Positions 50,755 through 60,920 of a stretch of 64,000 bases of DNA are shown piece by piece; the stretch's first letter is position 1, and each line of letters begins with the position of its first letter. The stretch spans positions 372,001 through 436,000 of the forward strand of contig NC_060203.1 of NCBI RefSeq assembly GCF_020623625.1, written 5' to 3'. Source of the stretch: Saccharomycodes ludwigii (taxonomy: Eukaryota > Ascomycota > Saccharomycetes > Saccharomycodales > Saccharomycodaceae). The position numbers were made by a program, and so were the translations under genes. Below the pieces are notes generated by a model. That model was given only the letters and a program-made list of their open reading frames with translations. It was not told where the DNA came from and made no database searches.

Positions 50755-52937
50755 TGGCAAGTTATAAACAATACAGGGATGATTTTCTAAAGCAACGGCA
50801 CAGTTTTCATGGGCGGGTGTTTGGTGTGACATTGCAAGAAAGCTTAAGTACCGCAAGTGCAGAAGTTATTGTACAATCTGAATCTGTAAGCTTTGGTAAA
50901 ATACCCGTGGTTGTGGCCAAATGTGGTGCTTTTTTGAAGAGTAATGGTTTAAACACACAAGGGATTTTCCGTATAGCTGGTAATAGTAAAAGAGTCAAAA
51001 ATTTACAATATATGTTCTCAACACCAGATTACGGTGTAAAGTTTAATAACTGGGAATCTTTTACTGTACATGATGCGGCTACCATCTTAAGAAGATATCT
51101 AAACAACCTAGAGGAACCACTAATACCTATTGCTTGTTACAATAAATTTCGAGAACCCTTGATTAGCAAACCCAGGATTTTGAAAAATATGCAAAGAGGT
51201 GGTTCGAACTTTATCAGTAGGGATCAAGAGAACTTATTGAAAAAGCAGGGGAAAGAATTGGAAGAAATGAAAAATTCAATAACAGAACAAGAATATAGAA
51301 GAAGAAGAAAGTCAAATCATCATAAAAGGAAATTGATCAGAGATATAAGGTATGCCTTAAAGAGTTATGAAAAATGTTTCCACAATTTAAACAAAGACTC
51401 TAAGCAGTTACTAATATATTTATTAGATTTATTAAGTTTGTTTTCTCAACATTCTGATAAAAATTTAATGACTTCCAAAAATTTAGCCGCCATTTTCCAA
51501 CCTTCTATATTATCTCATCCAGACCACGATATGGATCCTAGAGAGTATGAAATTTCTAGGTATTGCGTTGAATTTTTAATTGATTTCTCGTATAAATTGT
51601 TACCACATTTACTAAAATTGGGCGAATATAAGGCGAATTCGAATCCGATTGTTGCCCCCACTCCCATTTCCACTGTTGGTACCACCAAAAACAATGTGCC
51701 GAAAACAGATCATTCTAGCAATGGTAAGCTACCCGCTATTATAACAACAACCAGCCCATCAGAAGGTGCAAATATTGTAAATACTAGATCTCTTGATAAT
51801 AGATCAATAGAGAGAGTTGGTTCGCCAATGTTACCACAGCCAAGAAAGGCTATTTCTCCCCTGTTAAATACTCGTAAACTGCATGTTAAAACAACAAGAC
51901 CACATAGTAAGTCTTTATCATCAAAACCAGCTATATTGCCCGATGTATTAATTATTAAAAATAGGAGTAGTATTTGGATGGATTCAGCACCTGATGATGA
52001 ATTGGATGATGATGATTATGATGATGATGATGATGACGATGATGACGGCGACTATGATTATTATGACCATTACTATGGTGTCAAAGAAAAAGAACGTGTA
52101 AAACATACTATCAAACAGAAGCCCCACACTTTTCAACATAACAGCAATAATCAGCGAAAAATTGAAGCCTCTGCAGCTAGTAATATAGACAGCGAAGACA
52201 GCAGTTTCGATGATTTGACTAATTCATTTTCTGAGAATCAGTTGGAACTTGCAGCAGGAGACCTGAAAAAAAGCAACAACAACAGCCACAGCACGTTAGA
52301 TGGTATTATTAGGAATGTACAAAGCGGATATGCCAATTCTGCAGACCATACAGCAGCAAAAAACATAAGGAATCAATTATTTTGTGCAAACGCCAATACT
52401 TCCAACAGTGTTAATTCTGTCATATCTGCTACTAACAATAATTTAAGCGTTCCGAATTTGTCTATACCAAGAGTCCGAACAAAAAGATCCACAAGTAGTC
52501 TAAATTTAAACTCTAGCATTAGCAATAGCTATAGCCCAGTGACACCAATATTTGCTCCCAGCCCATTAACTGGTAGTAACTCCGATCAAGATAATGTAGT
52601 GACTGTCATACCACGCAATTTTATAGATACTAATGAACAGCAGCAATGTGCTGTTGACACCAATGGTGCCTCTAATCACAGCAGTGCTTCAACTACACCA
52701 ATTACGCCCACGGCTAACGCTACACATATAAATAATCACTCTGCTACAATTTCTAATGATAATAATGGCAGCTCAACTACCAAGTGTACTGCCACAGCAA
52801 CCAATGTAAAAATAACCAGTTTCCCATCGGATGCTGACGAAAACTTCTTGAGGCCACTAAAGCCACACGGAAATGGTGTTAAAACTAAAAAAAGGGATTC
52901 TTGGTTTCAGCGGATAAGAAGTCATTCACCAATTTAG
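50484..52937 (+). CDS. SAC7: SAC7/BAG7-type RhoGAP for Rho1
   Basis: An 817-residue RhoGAP (654 for Sac7, about 409 for Bag7), one pre-duplication copy. The ATG at 50484 (METSSPNKNLGSWLKFM) is the first in frame. The RhoGAP domain covers about residues 110-375: GVTLQESLSTASAEV, arginine finger in NTQGIFRIAGNSKRV, and SKNLAAIFQPSILSHPDHDM. The domain is interrupted by a Lys/Arg-rich insertion (about 240-285). The C-terminal 430 residues are disordered, with an Asp run at about 510-530 coded by GAT repeats and Ser/Asn-rich segments. The end, KKRDSWFQRIRSHSPI, looks conserved. The family restrains Rho1 in cell-wall and actin signalling. Confidence 0.93.
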
Positions 52938-53051
52938 CATGAATTTTTCAATGCATAGTTAGTTTTGATGGAGGAGGGGGGAAGTGAGTTAATAGTATTT
53001 AGTGGGTTGTTTTATTTTAATTTTTTTTTTATTTTTCTTTTTTTTTCTTTT

Positions 53052-53094
<43 letters not shown>

Positions 53095-53242
53095 AGATTT
53101 GTCTTATGTATATTTGTATGTATTTTAAGCCTGATTATTATGTTTACAATTATAACGATTACTTTTTATACGGATTATAATATATGCATATATTTATTAA
53201 ATAATTAAAAGGAAAAAAAAAAGATGGAAAAATTACATTCAT
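52938..53242. repeat. Convergent spacer SAC7/UBA2 with a 40-T run
   Basis: 305 bp between converging 3' ends. The core is an uninterrupted 40-T homopolymer (53054-53093), the longest in the window, preceded by more T-rich sequence. Short open frames here are translated poly-T. Confidence 0.75.
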
Positions 53243-55408
53243 CTAATCCAAATCAATAATAACATCTTCATGGTCTTTTGATTGTCGAATTTCACCTCTA
53301 GTCTTCTTTGTGGGTGGTTCAATTCCAGTTTCAGCGGAAATATCAGTTTCGTCATCATATAAAATACTATGTTTAGTTGTATTTCCCTCCTCCTCCTCCT
53401 CCTCCTCCTCCTCATCAGCATCACCGTTAAAATCCATAATTAATTCATCATCACTGTCATCAATATCAATAACACCATTATCCTCATCGTATTCTTTAAT
53501 TTGAGATTTGTTGTCGTTGATATCCGTTGTTTCGTCCATACTTATTGACTTTAGTGGCTTAACCAATGGAAGTTCTATATCTGGCAATATCAAGCTAGGT
53601 TTATGATCGGCATTAATATTGTCATTGCAGATTTGGAAATAAAGTTCCAAAGGCTTTCTAAATTTACCAGCATCGTTGCCATCTTCATCAGTGATCAGCA
53701 AAATATTACCGTTGGATATTTTTAAGTCTCTGATTAGGGTTTTATTCAGTAGATCATCGAAATCGGCATCGTATAATAATCTGCCACTATTAATGTCCAT
53801 TATCGAGATACTTTCTGCATTGGTATATCCATATTTGGAAACAAGATTATCGATTAAATCACTCAAAACAATAGAATTACAACTATCGGCACCATTACCA
53901 TTACCGTCTTCGGCAATTTTTAATAATCCGCGCATAACGGTTGAACAAACTACGCAATTTTGGTTGGGTTTAGTCACTTGTGTTGTCGTTATATATTTAT
54001 TATTATTTCCCAATTTACCAGCTTTAGCAGTAAATGCAATAGAGAGGTTGGAAGTAATATCGTTGGTATCCTTATCAGAATACAAAGTTGATGAAGACGT
54101 TAGAAATTTTAATGAGGATAAGGAGGATAGTCCAGCAACAATAGCATTGGTGGTGGCAATTGCTGGTATAATATTCCCTGCAATCTGTTTAATATCAAAA
54201 ATGGACAAAATGGGAATATTGAAAACAAATGATCTTAAGTTGGCTGCTGTGGCTACAAATTCTAAAGTGTCTTGATCATCTTTATCAAATTCGATGCACA
54301 CTTCGTTATCCTTGTTGTTATTCTCGGAGGAAGAAGCCAATGATAACAATTTACGATATCTTTTAATCAACACATGAGCAACTTCAATAAATCTGATGAG
54401 ATTATCGTTGATGTCCCAAACATTATTTAATTTTAAAATTTTATTGTTGCTGTTGATCTTCATTTTGTTGATGGTGTCGTTAATCAATTCTTGTGATAGG
54501 GGGGATGGTTTATTCTTGTTGTTGCTTCTACTATTGTTATTATATAAAGTGCCAATAGATAATAACTTTTTAATATCTTGTACAAATAATTTAGTTAATA
54601 AATGTTGAATAATCTGGTTTATATTGTTATTGGTACTAGTGTTTGTTATTTCCAGTTGCAAGCTTTTCAGTTCATTGGTTTCATTTTTAATTCTTTCAAT
54701 TTCTTTAGGATCAGTACTACCAAAGTTGTGATTATTGTTATTTTCAATAGTAGTATCTGAAGTGAAGAGCTGCTGGAACAAAAAATCCTTAGCCCAGACA
54801 ATGCAATGTATGGGCTGAGAAGGAGTGGATCTAATGGTACAAACGGGGAAAGTCTTGGGTAATTCTTTGGTGGTGCAATCAAAACATTCTGTTAAGTGCG
54901 GAACCATTGGTTGAATGTATCCATCAAACCCACTAGTGCCGCTTTCCAATAATTTTTTATTTAAAAATTGGGACATTTTATTAACATATCTTCTAGCTTG
55001 TAGATTGTCCAATGCATTCACAAAAAAATCGAATTGATTAAACCAATCAATGGTAAATATCTCTGGATCCATAATATTGCCCTGGTAAGCAACTAATTTG
55101 GTATTTGTATTAAAATATTCTACGGCCTTAACGGCTGTTGTTGATTTTGGTGTTTTAATATCACGGTGTCTAAACAAAAACTGTCTGTTTAAGTTTGATA
55201 AATCAATGGTATCTAGATCAACTACATGGATTTCGCCATACTGAAGTAACACTAAGTCCTTTAATAACTCACAACCAATACCACCAGCACCAACTAATAA
55301 CAGTTTTGTATCCCTTAGTTTGGAGAAGTGTTGGGAAGTGTTATTATTTTTGAAAGCGTTAAGTATTTTTGGTACATTTGATCTTCTTTGAGTTACTGCT
55401 TCAATCAT
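53243..55408 (-). CDS. UBA2: UBA2, SUMO-activating E1 catalytic subunit
   Basis: Heterodimerises with Aos1 to adenylate SUMO (Smt3) and carry it as a thioester in the nucleus. It has 721 residues (636 in S. cerevisiae). The ATP-binding motif is LLLVGAGGIGCELLKDL (GxGxxG at 40-45), with LSNLNRQFLFR (71-80) and the catalytic Cys190 in PVCTIRSTP. Zinc-binding CxxC pairs are ECFDC (175/178) and NCVVC further on. A C-terminal ubiquitin-fold domain lies at about 530-620. The tail has an Asp/Glu run coded by GAG repeats (53390-53416) and an NLS-like PPTKKTRG. Insertions at about 235-300 account for the extra length. Ortholog of YDR390C. Confidence 0.97.
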   Translation of the reverse strand: MIEAVTQRRSNVPKILNAFKNNNTSQHFSKLRDTKLLLVGAGGIGCELLKDLVLLQYGEIHVVDLDTIDLSNLNRQFLFRHRDIKTPKSTTAVKAVEYFNTNTKLVAYQGNIMDPEIFTIDWFNQFDFFVNALDNLQARRYVNKMSQFLNKKLLESGTSGFDGYIQPMVPHLTECFDCTTKELPKTFPVCTIRSTPSQPIHCIVWAKDFLFQQLFTSDTTIENNNNHNFGSTDPKEIERIKNETNELKSLQLEITNTSTNNNINQIIQHLLTKLFVQDIKKLLSIGTLYNNNSRSNNKNKPSPLSQELINDTINKMKINSNNKILKLNNVWDINDNLIRFIEVAHVLIKRYRKLLSLASSSENNNKDNEVCIEFDKDDQDTLEFVATAANLRSFVFNIPILSIFDIKQIAGNIIPAIATTNAIVAGLSSLSSLKFLTSSSTLYSDKDTNDITSNLSIAFTAKAGKLGNNNKYITTTQVTKPNQNCVVCSTVMRGLLKIAEDGNGNGADSCNSIVLSDLIDNLVSKYGYTNAESISIMDINSGRLLYDADFDDLLNKTLIRDLKISNGNILLITDEDGNDAGKFRKPLELYFQICNDNINADHKPSLILPDIELPLVKPLKSISMDETTDINDNKSQIKEYDEDNGVIDIDDSDDELIMDFNGDADEEEEEEEEEGNTTKHSILYDDETDISAETGIEPPTKKTRGEIRQSKDHEDVIIDLD

Positions 55409-55781
55409 TTTTACTGAGTTGATTTATGTTTATATTTCTTTTTCTTATATTGATATAGTAATGTTAATAAGAATTTTCCTCTTAGTCATAATGTAGTTAT
55501 TATCATATTACTTTTGCATTTTGTCACGTACAAGTTAATTTTTACAAAGAAAACAAAAAAGAAAACAAAAAAAAAAAAAAAAAAAAAAAGGCAAATATCC
55601 CGTATAAAATGATATAAAAGTAAATTACTGATATCCGAAGCATAAGGATATAAAGTATATCGCACAATTAAATATATATATTTTTTTTTGTTTCAGTCGA
55701 TAATATTTATCCTGCCAAAGACAGCTTTTCAAACAATGGTTTAAAGAAAAGAAAAAAAGAAAAAGAAAAAAGATTGTAAAT

Positions 55782-55838
55782 CTCGGATCCGAGGGGCCTA
55801 TTACTTATATTACACGATGGATATATTCCGAAAATCGG
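55782..55838. promoter_or_regulatory. Paired CGG/CCG palindromes in the UBA2/IDH2 promoter
   Basis: CTCGGATCCGAG (55782-55793) is a perfect 12-bp palindrome, and CCGAAAATCGG (55828-55838) is a second inverted repeat 35 bp further on. Both are made of CGG/CCG half-sites, in a GC-richer island. The binding factor is unknown. Confidence 0.3.
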
Positions 55839-56039
55839 GACTTTCCCCTTTTATTTGATTTTAATTTGCTTGCTAGCTCGGCCCCGTAAATAATTTTTAT
55901 TTTTTTATTTTTTTTTTGACGCATGGCTAAAATTGTACTAAAAGAGTAAAAAGAAAGATTGTCCTTTATTTTTTTTCATAGTTAGATCTGTAAAATAGGA
56001 GTTATATTTAATAATAATAACAATAACCTGTCAAGTAAT

Positions 56040-56113
56040 TAATTGGTTAACTTTTAAGAAAAGCAAAGAAAAGGATATATTTTATATTACAATTAATTCA
56101 ATCTATCATTGGT
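56040..56113 (+). promoter_or_regulatory. Two Hap2/3/4/5 (CCAAT) sites upstream of IDH2
   Basis: TAATTGGT (56040-56047) and TCATTGGT (56106-56113) both match TNATTGGT, the complement of the Hap complex consensus ACCAATNA. In S. cerevisiae IDH2 is activated by the Hap complex on non-fermentable carbon. The exact matches are seen; use here is inferred. Confidence 0.5.
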
Positions 56114-56221
56114 TCTGTTATATACTTTGAACAGTTTTTATGATTGTTTACTTACCAAAATTGCAAGCTCTGTCTGGATACAAAACTTATATCTCGCCTC
56201 TGCTCTCCTAACCTTCCCCTT

Positions 56222-56236
56222 CCCCCCCCCCCCCCC
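56222..56236 (+). repeat. 15-C homopolymer in the IDH2 promoter
   Basis: Fifteen consecutive C, preceded by CTTCCCCTT-type sequence and followed directly by a 14-T run. Rare in this AT-rich region. Confidence 0.85.
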
Positions 56237-56833
56237 TTTTTTTTTTTTTTATTTTGTTTTTCACATCTTGAAATAATAAAATATAAACTTCACCTTGTAT
56301 GAAATATCTTGCAACAAGACTCTAATTCTACATTTTTATTAGTACTTTTCCCTCATTTCTATGTTTAAATCTATAGCTAATTTCTTCTATTTCCATTTTC
56401 TCTTTCTCTTTTTTTTTTCTTTTTCTTTTTGTATTTATTTCCCTTTAATAGCAAAAAGTTAAAAGTAATCTAATTTATTTTCATTTAACTTTGTCTTTCT
56501 CGATTGTCCATCAATTAAAAGTTCTATTCTCTCTCTCTCTTAACTCCTCTATATATTTCTCTTTCTTTTTCATTTCAATCATTTTTTTTCTTTTCTTCCT
56601 ATTTTTATTTATTTATTTTTCTCTTTTTTTTCATCATATAAATCAGATGTATCTTCAATAGTTGTGAAATAGCTATAATATTAAAGTAAGTCAGAAATAA
56701 GACAACAGAAAGGAAACTTTATCCCTCTATATTCCTGATTCAAATCCTTCCACTACTCCTCTCAACAATAACTTATAAGTTGCGTATATAAACAAATTAT
56801 TTTAAAAACAAAAGAAAAGAAAAAAAAAAAAAG

Positions 56834-57949
56834 ATGTTAAGAAACAATTTTACTAGATTATTAAGTTCCACAAGAAGTATGGCCACTTCTTACAAACAAC
56901 CAAATATTGGTAGATATACTGGTAAAGCTGATCCAGCTACCGGTAAATACACTGTTTCCTTTATTGAAGGTGATGGTGTCGGCCCAGAAATTTCTAATTC
57001 TGTCAAGCAAATCTTCAAAGCTGCTGATGTTCCAATCAAATGGGAGTTCTGTGACGTCAGCCCAATTTTTGTAAATGGGGTCACTACTATTCCTAAACCA
57101 GCCGTTGAATCTATTTCTAAGAATTTAGTTGCCTTGAAGGGCCCATTAGCTACTCCCATTGGCAAAGGTCACAGGTCTTTGAATCTAACTTTAAGAAAAA
57201 CTTTCGGTTTGTTTGCTAACGTTCGTCCAGCAAAGAGTGTCGAAGGTTACAAAACAACCTACGAAAACGTCAATTTAGTTTTGATCAGAGAAAACACTGA
57301 GGGTGAATACTCTGGTATCGAGCACATTATTACTCCTGGTGTTGTTCAATCTATTAAATTGATTACTCGTGATGCTTCCGAAAGAGTTATCAGATATGCC
57401 TTTGAATATGCCCGTGCTATTGGTAGACCTAAGGTTGTTGTGGTACATAAATCTACCATTCAAAGGTTAGCCGATGGTTTATTTGTTGAGGTTGCCAAGG
57501 AATTATCCAAAGAGTACCCAGACATTGAATTGAAGGCTGAATTGTTAGATAAAGTGGTTTTGGACGTTGTTTCCAACCCAAGTTCATTTGATGACGTTGT
57601 TTCTGTCTGTCCAAACTTGTATGGTGATATTTTGAGTGATTTGAACAGTGGTTTGAGTGCTGGTTCTTTAGGTTTAACTCCAAGTGCCAATATTGGACAC
57701 AAAGTTTCCATTTTTGAAGCTGTGCATGGTTCCGCTCCGGATATTGCAGGCCAGAATAAGGCTAATCCTACAGCTTTGTTGTTATCCTCCTGTATGATGT
57801 TGCATCATATGGGCTTGAATCAATATGCTGATAGAATTCAAAGTGCTGTCTTGAAAACTATTGCTTCTGGTCCAGAATCTAGAACTGCTGATTTAGGTGG
57901 TAAAGCTAGCACCTCTTCTTTTACTCAAGATGTCATCAAGAGATTATGA
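56834..57949 (+). CDS. IDH2: IDH2, NAD+-dependent isocitrate dehydrogenase catalytic subunit
   Basis: Catalytic subunit of the octameric mitochondrial NAD-IDH of the TCA cycle, paired with regulatory Idh1. It has 371 residues (369 in S. cerevisiae). A presequence (MLRNNFTRLLSSTRSMATSY) precedes the IMDH-type fold: FIEGDGVGPEIS, the isocitrate-binding stretch SLNLTLRKTFGLFANVRP (Ser and Arg residues), ENTEGEYSGIEH, a VVHKST lysine, and the metal-binding Asp residues in LYGDILSDLNSG. The nucleotide-binding region EAVHGSAPDIAGQNKANPTA matches the catalytic rather than the regulatory subunit. Codon use is biased. Ortholog of YOR136W. Leader A-rich. Confidence 0.97.
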   Translation: MLRNNFTRLLSSTRSMATSYKQPNIGRYTGKADPATGKYTVSFIEGDGVGPEISNSVKQIFKAADVPIKWEFCDVSPIFVNGVTTIPKPAVESISKNLVALKGPLATPIGKGHRSLNLTLRKTFGLFANVRPAKSVEGYKTTYENVNLVLIRENTEGEYSGIEHIITPGVVQSIKLITRDASERVIRYAFEYARAIGRPKVVVVHKSTIQRLADGLFVEVAKELSKEYPDIELKAELLDKVVLDVVSNPSSFDDVVSVCPNLYGDILSDLNSGLSAGSLGLTPSANIGHKVSIFEAVHGSAPDIAGQNKANPTALLLSSCMMLHHMGLNQYADRIQSAVLKTIASGPESRTADLGGKASTSSFTQDVIKRL

Positions 57950-58203
57950 TTGTTATGTATTTAGCCCATTATTAAATTATGCAATTAAAAGAGTAAATAT
58001 ATTTAAAAAGTAGTATATATACTTATTTTATTTTTATTTTATTTAAAGTTTTTTGTTTGTTATGTATTCCATTCGATATTAACGATTACAATTATATATG
58101 TTATGATTTTCATTCTCCTTATCTTAGTCTTCGTCATCGCTTTGATAGTAAAACAAAAAAAAAAACAAAAAAAAAAAAAAACAAAAAAAAAAGACAGATC
58201 CAA
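57950..58203. other. Convergent spacer IDH2/RUP1
   Basis: 254 bp between two converging genes, ending in interrupted A runs (58153-58192). S. cerevisiae has SIA1 (YOR137C) between these two genes; no trace of it is visible here. Confidence 0.6.
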
Positions 58204-60345
58204 TTAAAGGATGGATGATGAGGTTACAGGTTTTTCATTTTCTATTATGGATTGGTCATCTTCATCTTGCTCCCCGTGACTACTGTCAACAGCAATTGTA
58301 TTAGTATTGACTTCCTCATTTAAATCGATTAAATCAGTTTCTTTCTCTTTAGCTGTACACGTTACATTTTGATCTTTCTTATCAATAAAGGTGGCATTTT
58401 TTTGTAGATTCTCCCTTAAGAGCTCTACTTCATCCGATTCGTTAAACTGTAAAATCGAACTAGTAGCAGACTTTTGTTTGAATTTTAAATTTTCAAGTAA
58501 TTTCCCCCTTTGACAATATTGCAATACAATTGGATACTCTAAATATCCCTTCTTTGTGGATTCCTTAACCACATCTATGACTTCTTGTGGTTCCACACCA
58601 GTTTCTCTAATGATATATGGTTCTTTCAAGGTTATTGTAATGTGTATCCATTTATTGTTTTTATTAATATTGGCATTAGTGGCAAAAGTTTTATTGCTAG
58701 ACGTGTCAATTACATAATAATTGAATGGATTAATAATCACACTTCTTAACAAATAAACATCATTCTCTAAATCTAAGCTATAATGAGAGTTAGTATTATT
58801 ATTGGCAGTTCCACCCAATGCATCCAATATACTTGGATTCAATTGCGCTTTATTGATATCATATTTATTGTTCAAGTCTGTTTTTATTTCATTCATTCTC
58901 TCAACAATTAACTTTTTTTTCTCTGACAATCTCTGCTTCACATCAATTAATGTAGAAGCAACGACATCAAGTTCATTCCCGGCGTTGTCACTATCCTTAT
59001 TAACAGTATTTGAAGCACAATAATAATCTAAAGTGGTGTTTAAAAAGGACATTATAGATTTCCCCTGGAATGACTTGTATTTTAACATTAATTCACGGCT
59101 CAATTCATTGTATTCCTTTAACAACTGTTTTCTGGTTGCAAGTAATTCCTTATATACAAAATTCTTCAATATATCTTCAGTATATATTTGCGGATAAAAT
59201 TCCATTGGTATTTCAACACCAAGGCTAGTGTTGTTGTTTGCTGCAGAACTATTATAAGTATGATGTTCTTCTTCGTCTAATATAATCGTAAAATTGTAAC
59301 TTATATTCTCCAACATATTGCAATTTTCTTGATCCTGTTCAAAATCTTCTTCATCTATAATAAACAAATTATTAAACATCTTATATAGATTCCAGTCAAA
59401 TTCATCATATGGGAAATGTAGCAAGTAAGTTTTGCAACTTTGTCTTTCATATTTTTTAGTAATATTCGACCAGTCGAAATAACACGACGACGTGACTAGC
59501 AATTTATTGAGTGCTGTACTATTAGCGGTATTACAGGAACTAAAGTCAGTAATCACGTCTTTGATAAATACATTTAGAATATCACTTAGATGGTCATATT
59601 TTTGTAGAGCCTTTATAGTCCCCGGATAAAAAACTTTATCGTTAAAAATAGTTGTTGAAATATAATTTCTATGACTGGGCAGTATAATTGTGGACAACAT
59701 TTTTTGAAATTGCCATATAATTTGAGGGTGGGAATCTAAAAAACTATTATTATTGGCATTAGTATCAAGTAGGTGTTTTGGCTTGAATGGATGACTATTA
59801 TGTTTGAACCAATTGATATCATAATTTAGGTCAACATTGTTAGTAGCTATAGTAGAATCAGTAACAGGCGTTAAAAAACTTGGTGAATATGGAAAATTGT
59901 ATGCCAAAGTGTATAAAAATAGGGATAAATAACTTTGCATGATATATGATTGTTTAAATGGCGGCAACATAACTGTCGGCAAATTAACATCCGATTTGAA
60001 AATTACATTGAAATCAGTATTTAATTTAGAATTTAATTGGGAAATTATAGTATCCAAAGATAAATCCTCACGAGTTTGATCCCCATCATTGGCACTAGCA
60101 CCATCATTACTACTGTTAACACTTGCTGTTTCTTCTTCATTTGCAGCAATGGTGCTAAAACTAGCATTATTAGTTGTCTCAGCAGTGGGACAAGAATTTA
60201 ATTCACCTGTGAAAATATAGTTAATAGCTTCTTCAATATTACCATTTGTTGATTCCAAAGCCTTAACAGCGGTTTCTTTGTCTATTCCCATTTCCACAAT
60301 TGTATGAATAGAGTCATCTGTAATTCTGTCATCAACGGTGGTCAT
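58204..60345 (-). CDS. RUP1: RUP1-like UBA-domain regulator of Rsp5/Ubp2
   Basis: A 713-residue protein (671 in S. cerevisiae) with an N-terminal UBA domain at about residues 7-46 (IVEMGIDKETAVKALESTNG, then NIEEAINYIF). In S. cerevisiae Rup1 bridges the ubiquitin ligase Rsp5 and the deubiquitinase Ubp2. The body resembles a ubiquitin-hydrolase-like scaffold, with PPFKQSYIMQSYLSLFLY near 127, a coiled region at about 395-500, and a Ser/Asp-rich acidic tail. I see no PPxY motif, by which S. cerevisiae Rup1 is reported to bind Rsp5; either contact differs or my reading missed a degenerate one. The position beside IDH2 and SFL1 supports orthology to YOR138C. Confidence 0.88.
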   Translation of the reverse strand: MTTVDDRITDDSIHTIVEMGIDKETAVKALESTNGNIEEAINYIFTGELNSCPTAETTNNASFSTIAANEEETASVNSSNDGASANDGDQTREDLSLDTIISQLNSKLNTDFNVIFKSDVNLPTVMLPPFKQSYIMQSYLSLFLYTLAYNFPYSPSFLTPVTDSTIATNNVDLNYDINWFKHNSHPFKPKHLLDTNANNNSFLDSHPQIIWQFQKMLSTIILPSHRNYISTTIFNDKVFYPGTIKALQKYDHLSDILNVFIKDVITDFSSCNTANSTALNKLLVTSSCYFDWSNITKKYERQSCKTYLLHFPYDEFDWNLYKMFNNLFIIDEEDFEQDQENCNMLENISYNFTIILDEEEHHTYNSSAANNNTSLGVEIPMEFYPQIYTEDILKNFVYKELLATRKQLLKEYNELSRELMLKYKSFQGKSIMSFLNTTLDYYCASNTVNKDSDNAGNELDVVASTLIDVKQRLSEKKKLIVERMNEIKTDLNNKYDINKAQLNPSILDALGGTANNNTNSHYSLDLENDVYLLRSVIINPFNYYVIDTSSNKTFATNANINKNNKWIHITITLKEPYIIRETGVEPQEVIDVVKESTKKGYLEYPIVLQYCQRGKLLENLKFKQKSATSSILQFNESDEVELLRENLQKNATFIDKKDQNVTCTAKEKETDLIDLNEEVNTNTIAVDSSHGEQDEDDQSIIENEKPVTSSSIL

Positions 60346-60388
60346 TTTTAATTATTATTCTTTCTTGGTATTGCCTTTAGTGAAGTTG

Positions 60389-60429
<41 letters not shown>

Positions 60430-60888
60430 AGATTTAAAGTTACTTTTGAAATAATGATATAAGAGTATTAAAGCTAATATGTATGAATTGCTTTTGGAAT
60501 AAAATTAAAAAAAGTTGTAAATAAGGTTAGAGTAAGTGGCTAAAAGCCAAAGTAGGAAACGGAACTGGGATTGTGAGGGTAAAAATAAGAGAGGGGGGGA
60601 AGGGTTCCAGACGGACAATGATACGGAGTTCGGATTTATAACCAATGCGGTAATAAGTATATCTAACAAACGTTTATAATATTATCATTTTTATACATTT
60701 TAAAAAGAAAAAAGAAAAGAAAAAAGTATATGAACATACGCAAACAAACACCAATGAAGGGCAGGGTAACCACCACCTACATATATTGAAAGACAACGGA
60801 TTGAATGTTTGAGACAGCCCGCAGCAAGCACGGGAGAGGAAAAACAAATGTTTTCAGAAACACCCGCAGTAAAATAAATTTACTATTT

Positions 60889-60920
<32 letters not shown>

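Larger units (their letters stand above)
55409..56833. other. Intergenic: divergent UBA2/IDH2 promoter
   Basis: 1.43 kb, the longest gene-free stretch, with no ORF or RNA gene seen. It holds a 20-A run (about 55569-55589), a 12-bp palindrome and a second inverted repeat near 55782-55838, two Hap-type CCAAT boxes (56040 and 56106), a 15-C run at 56222-56236 followed by a T run, and a long CT-rich tract up to about 56640. Confidence 0.6.

Noticed and set aside
56735-56760. TTCAAATCC resembling a tRNA B box upstream of IDH2
   Set aside because: No A box or cloverleaf can be built around it; it lies in a pyrimidine-rich leader.
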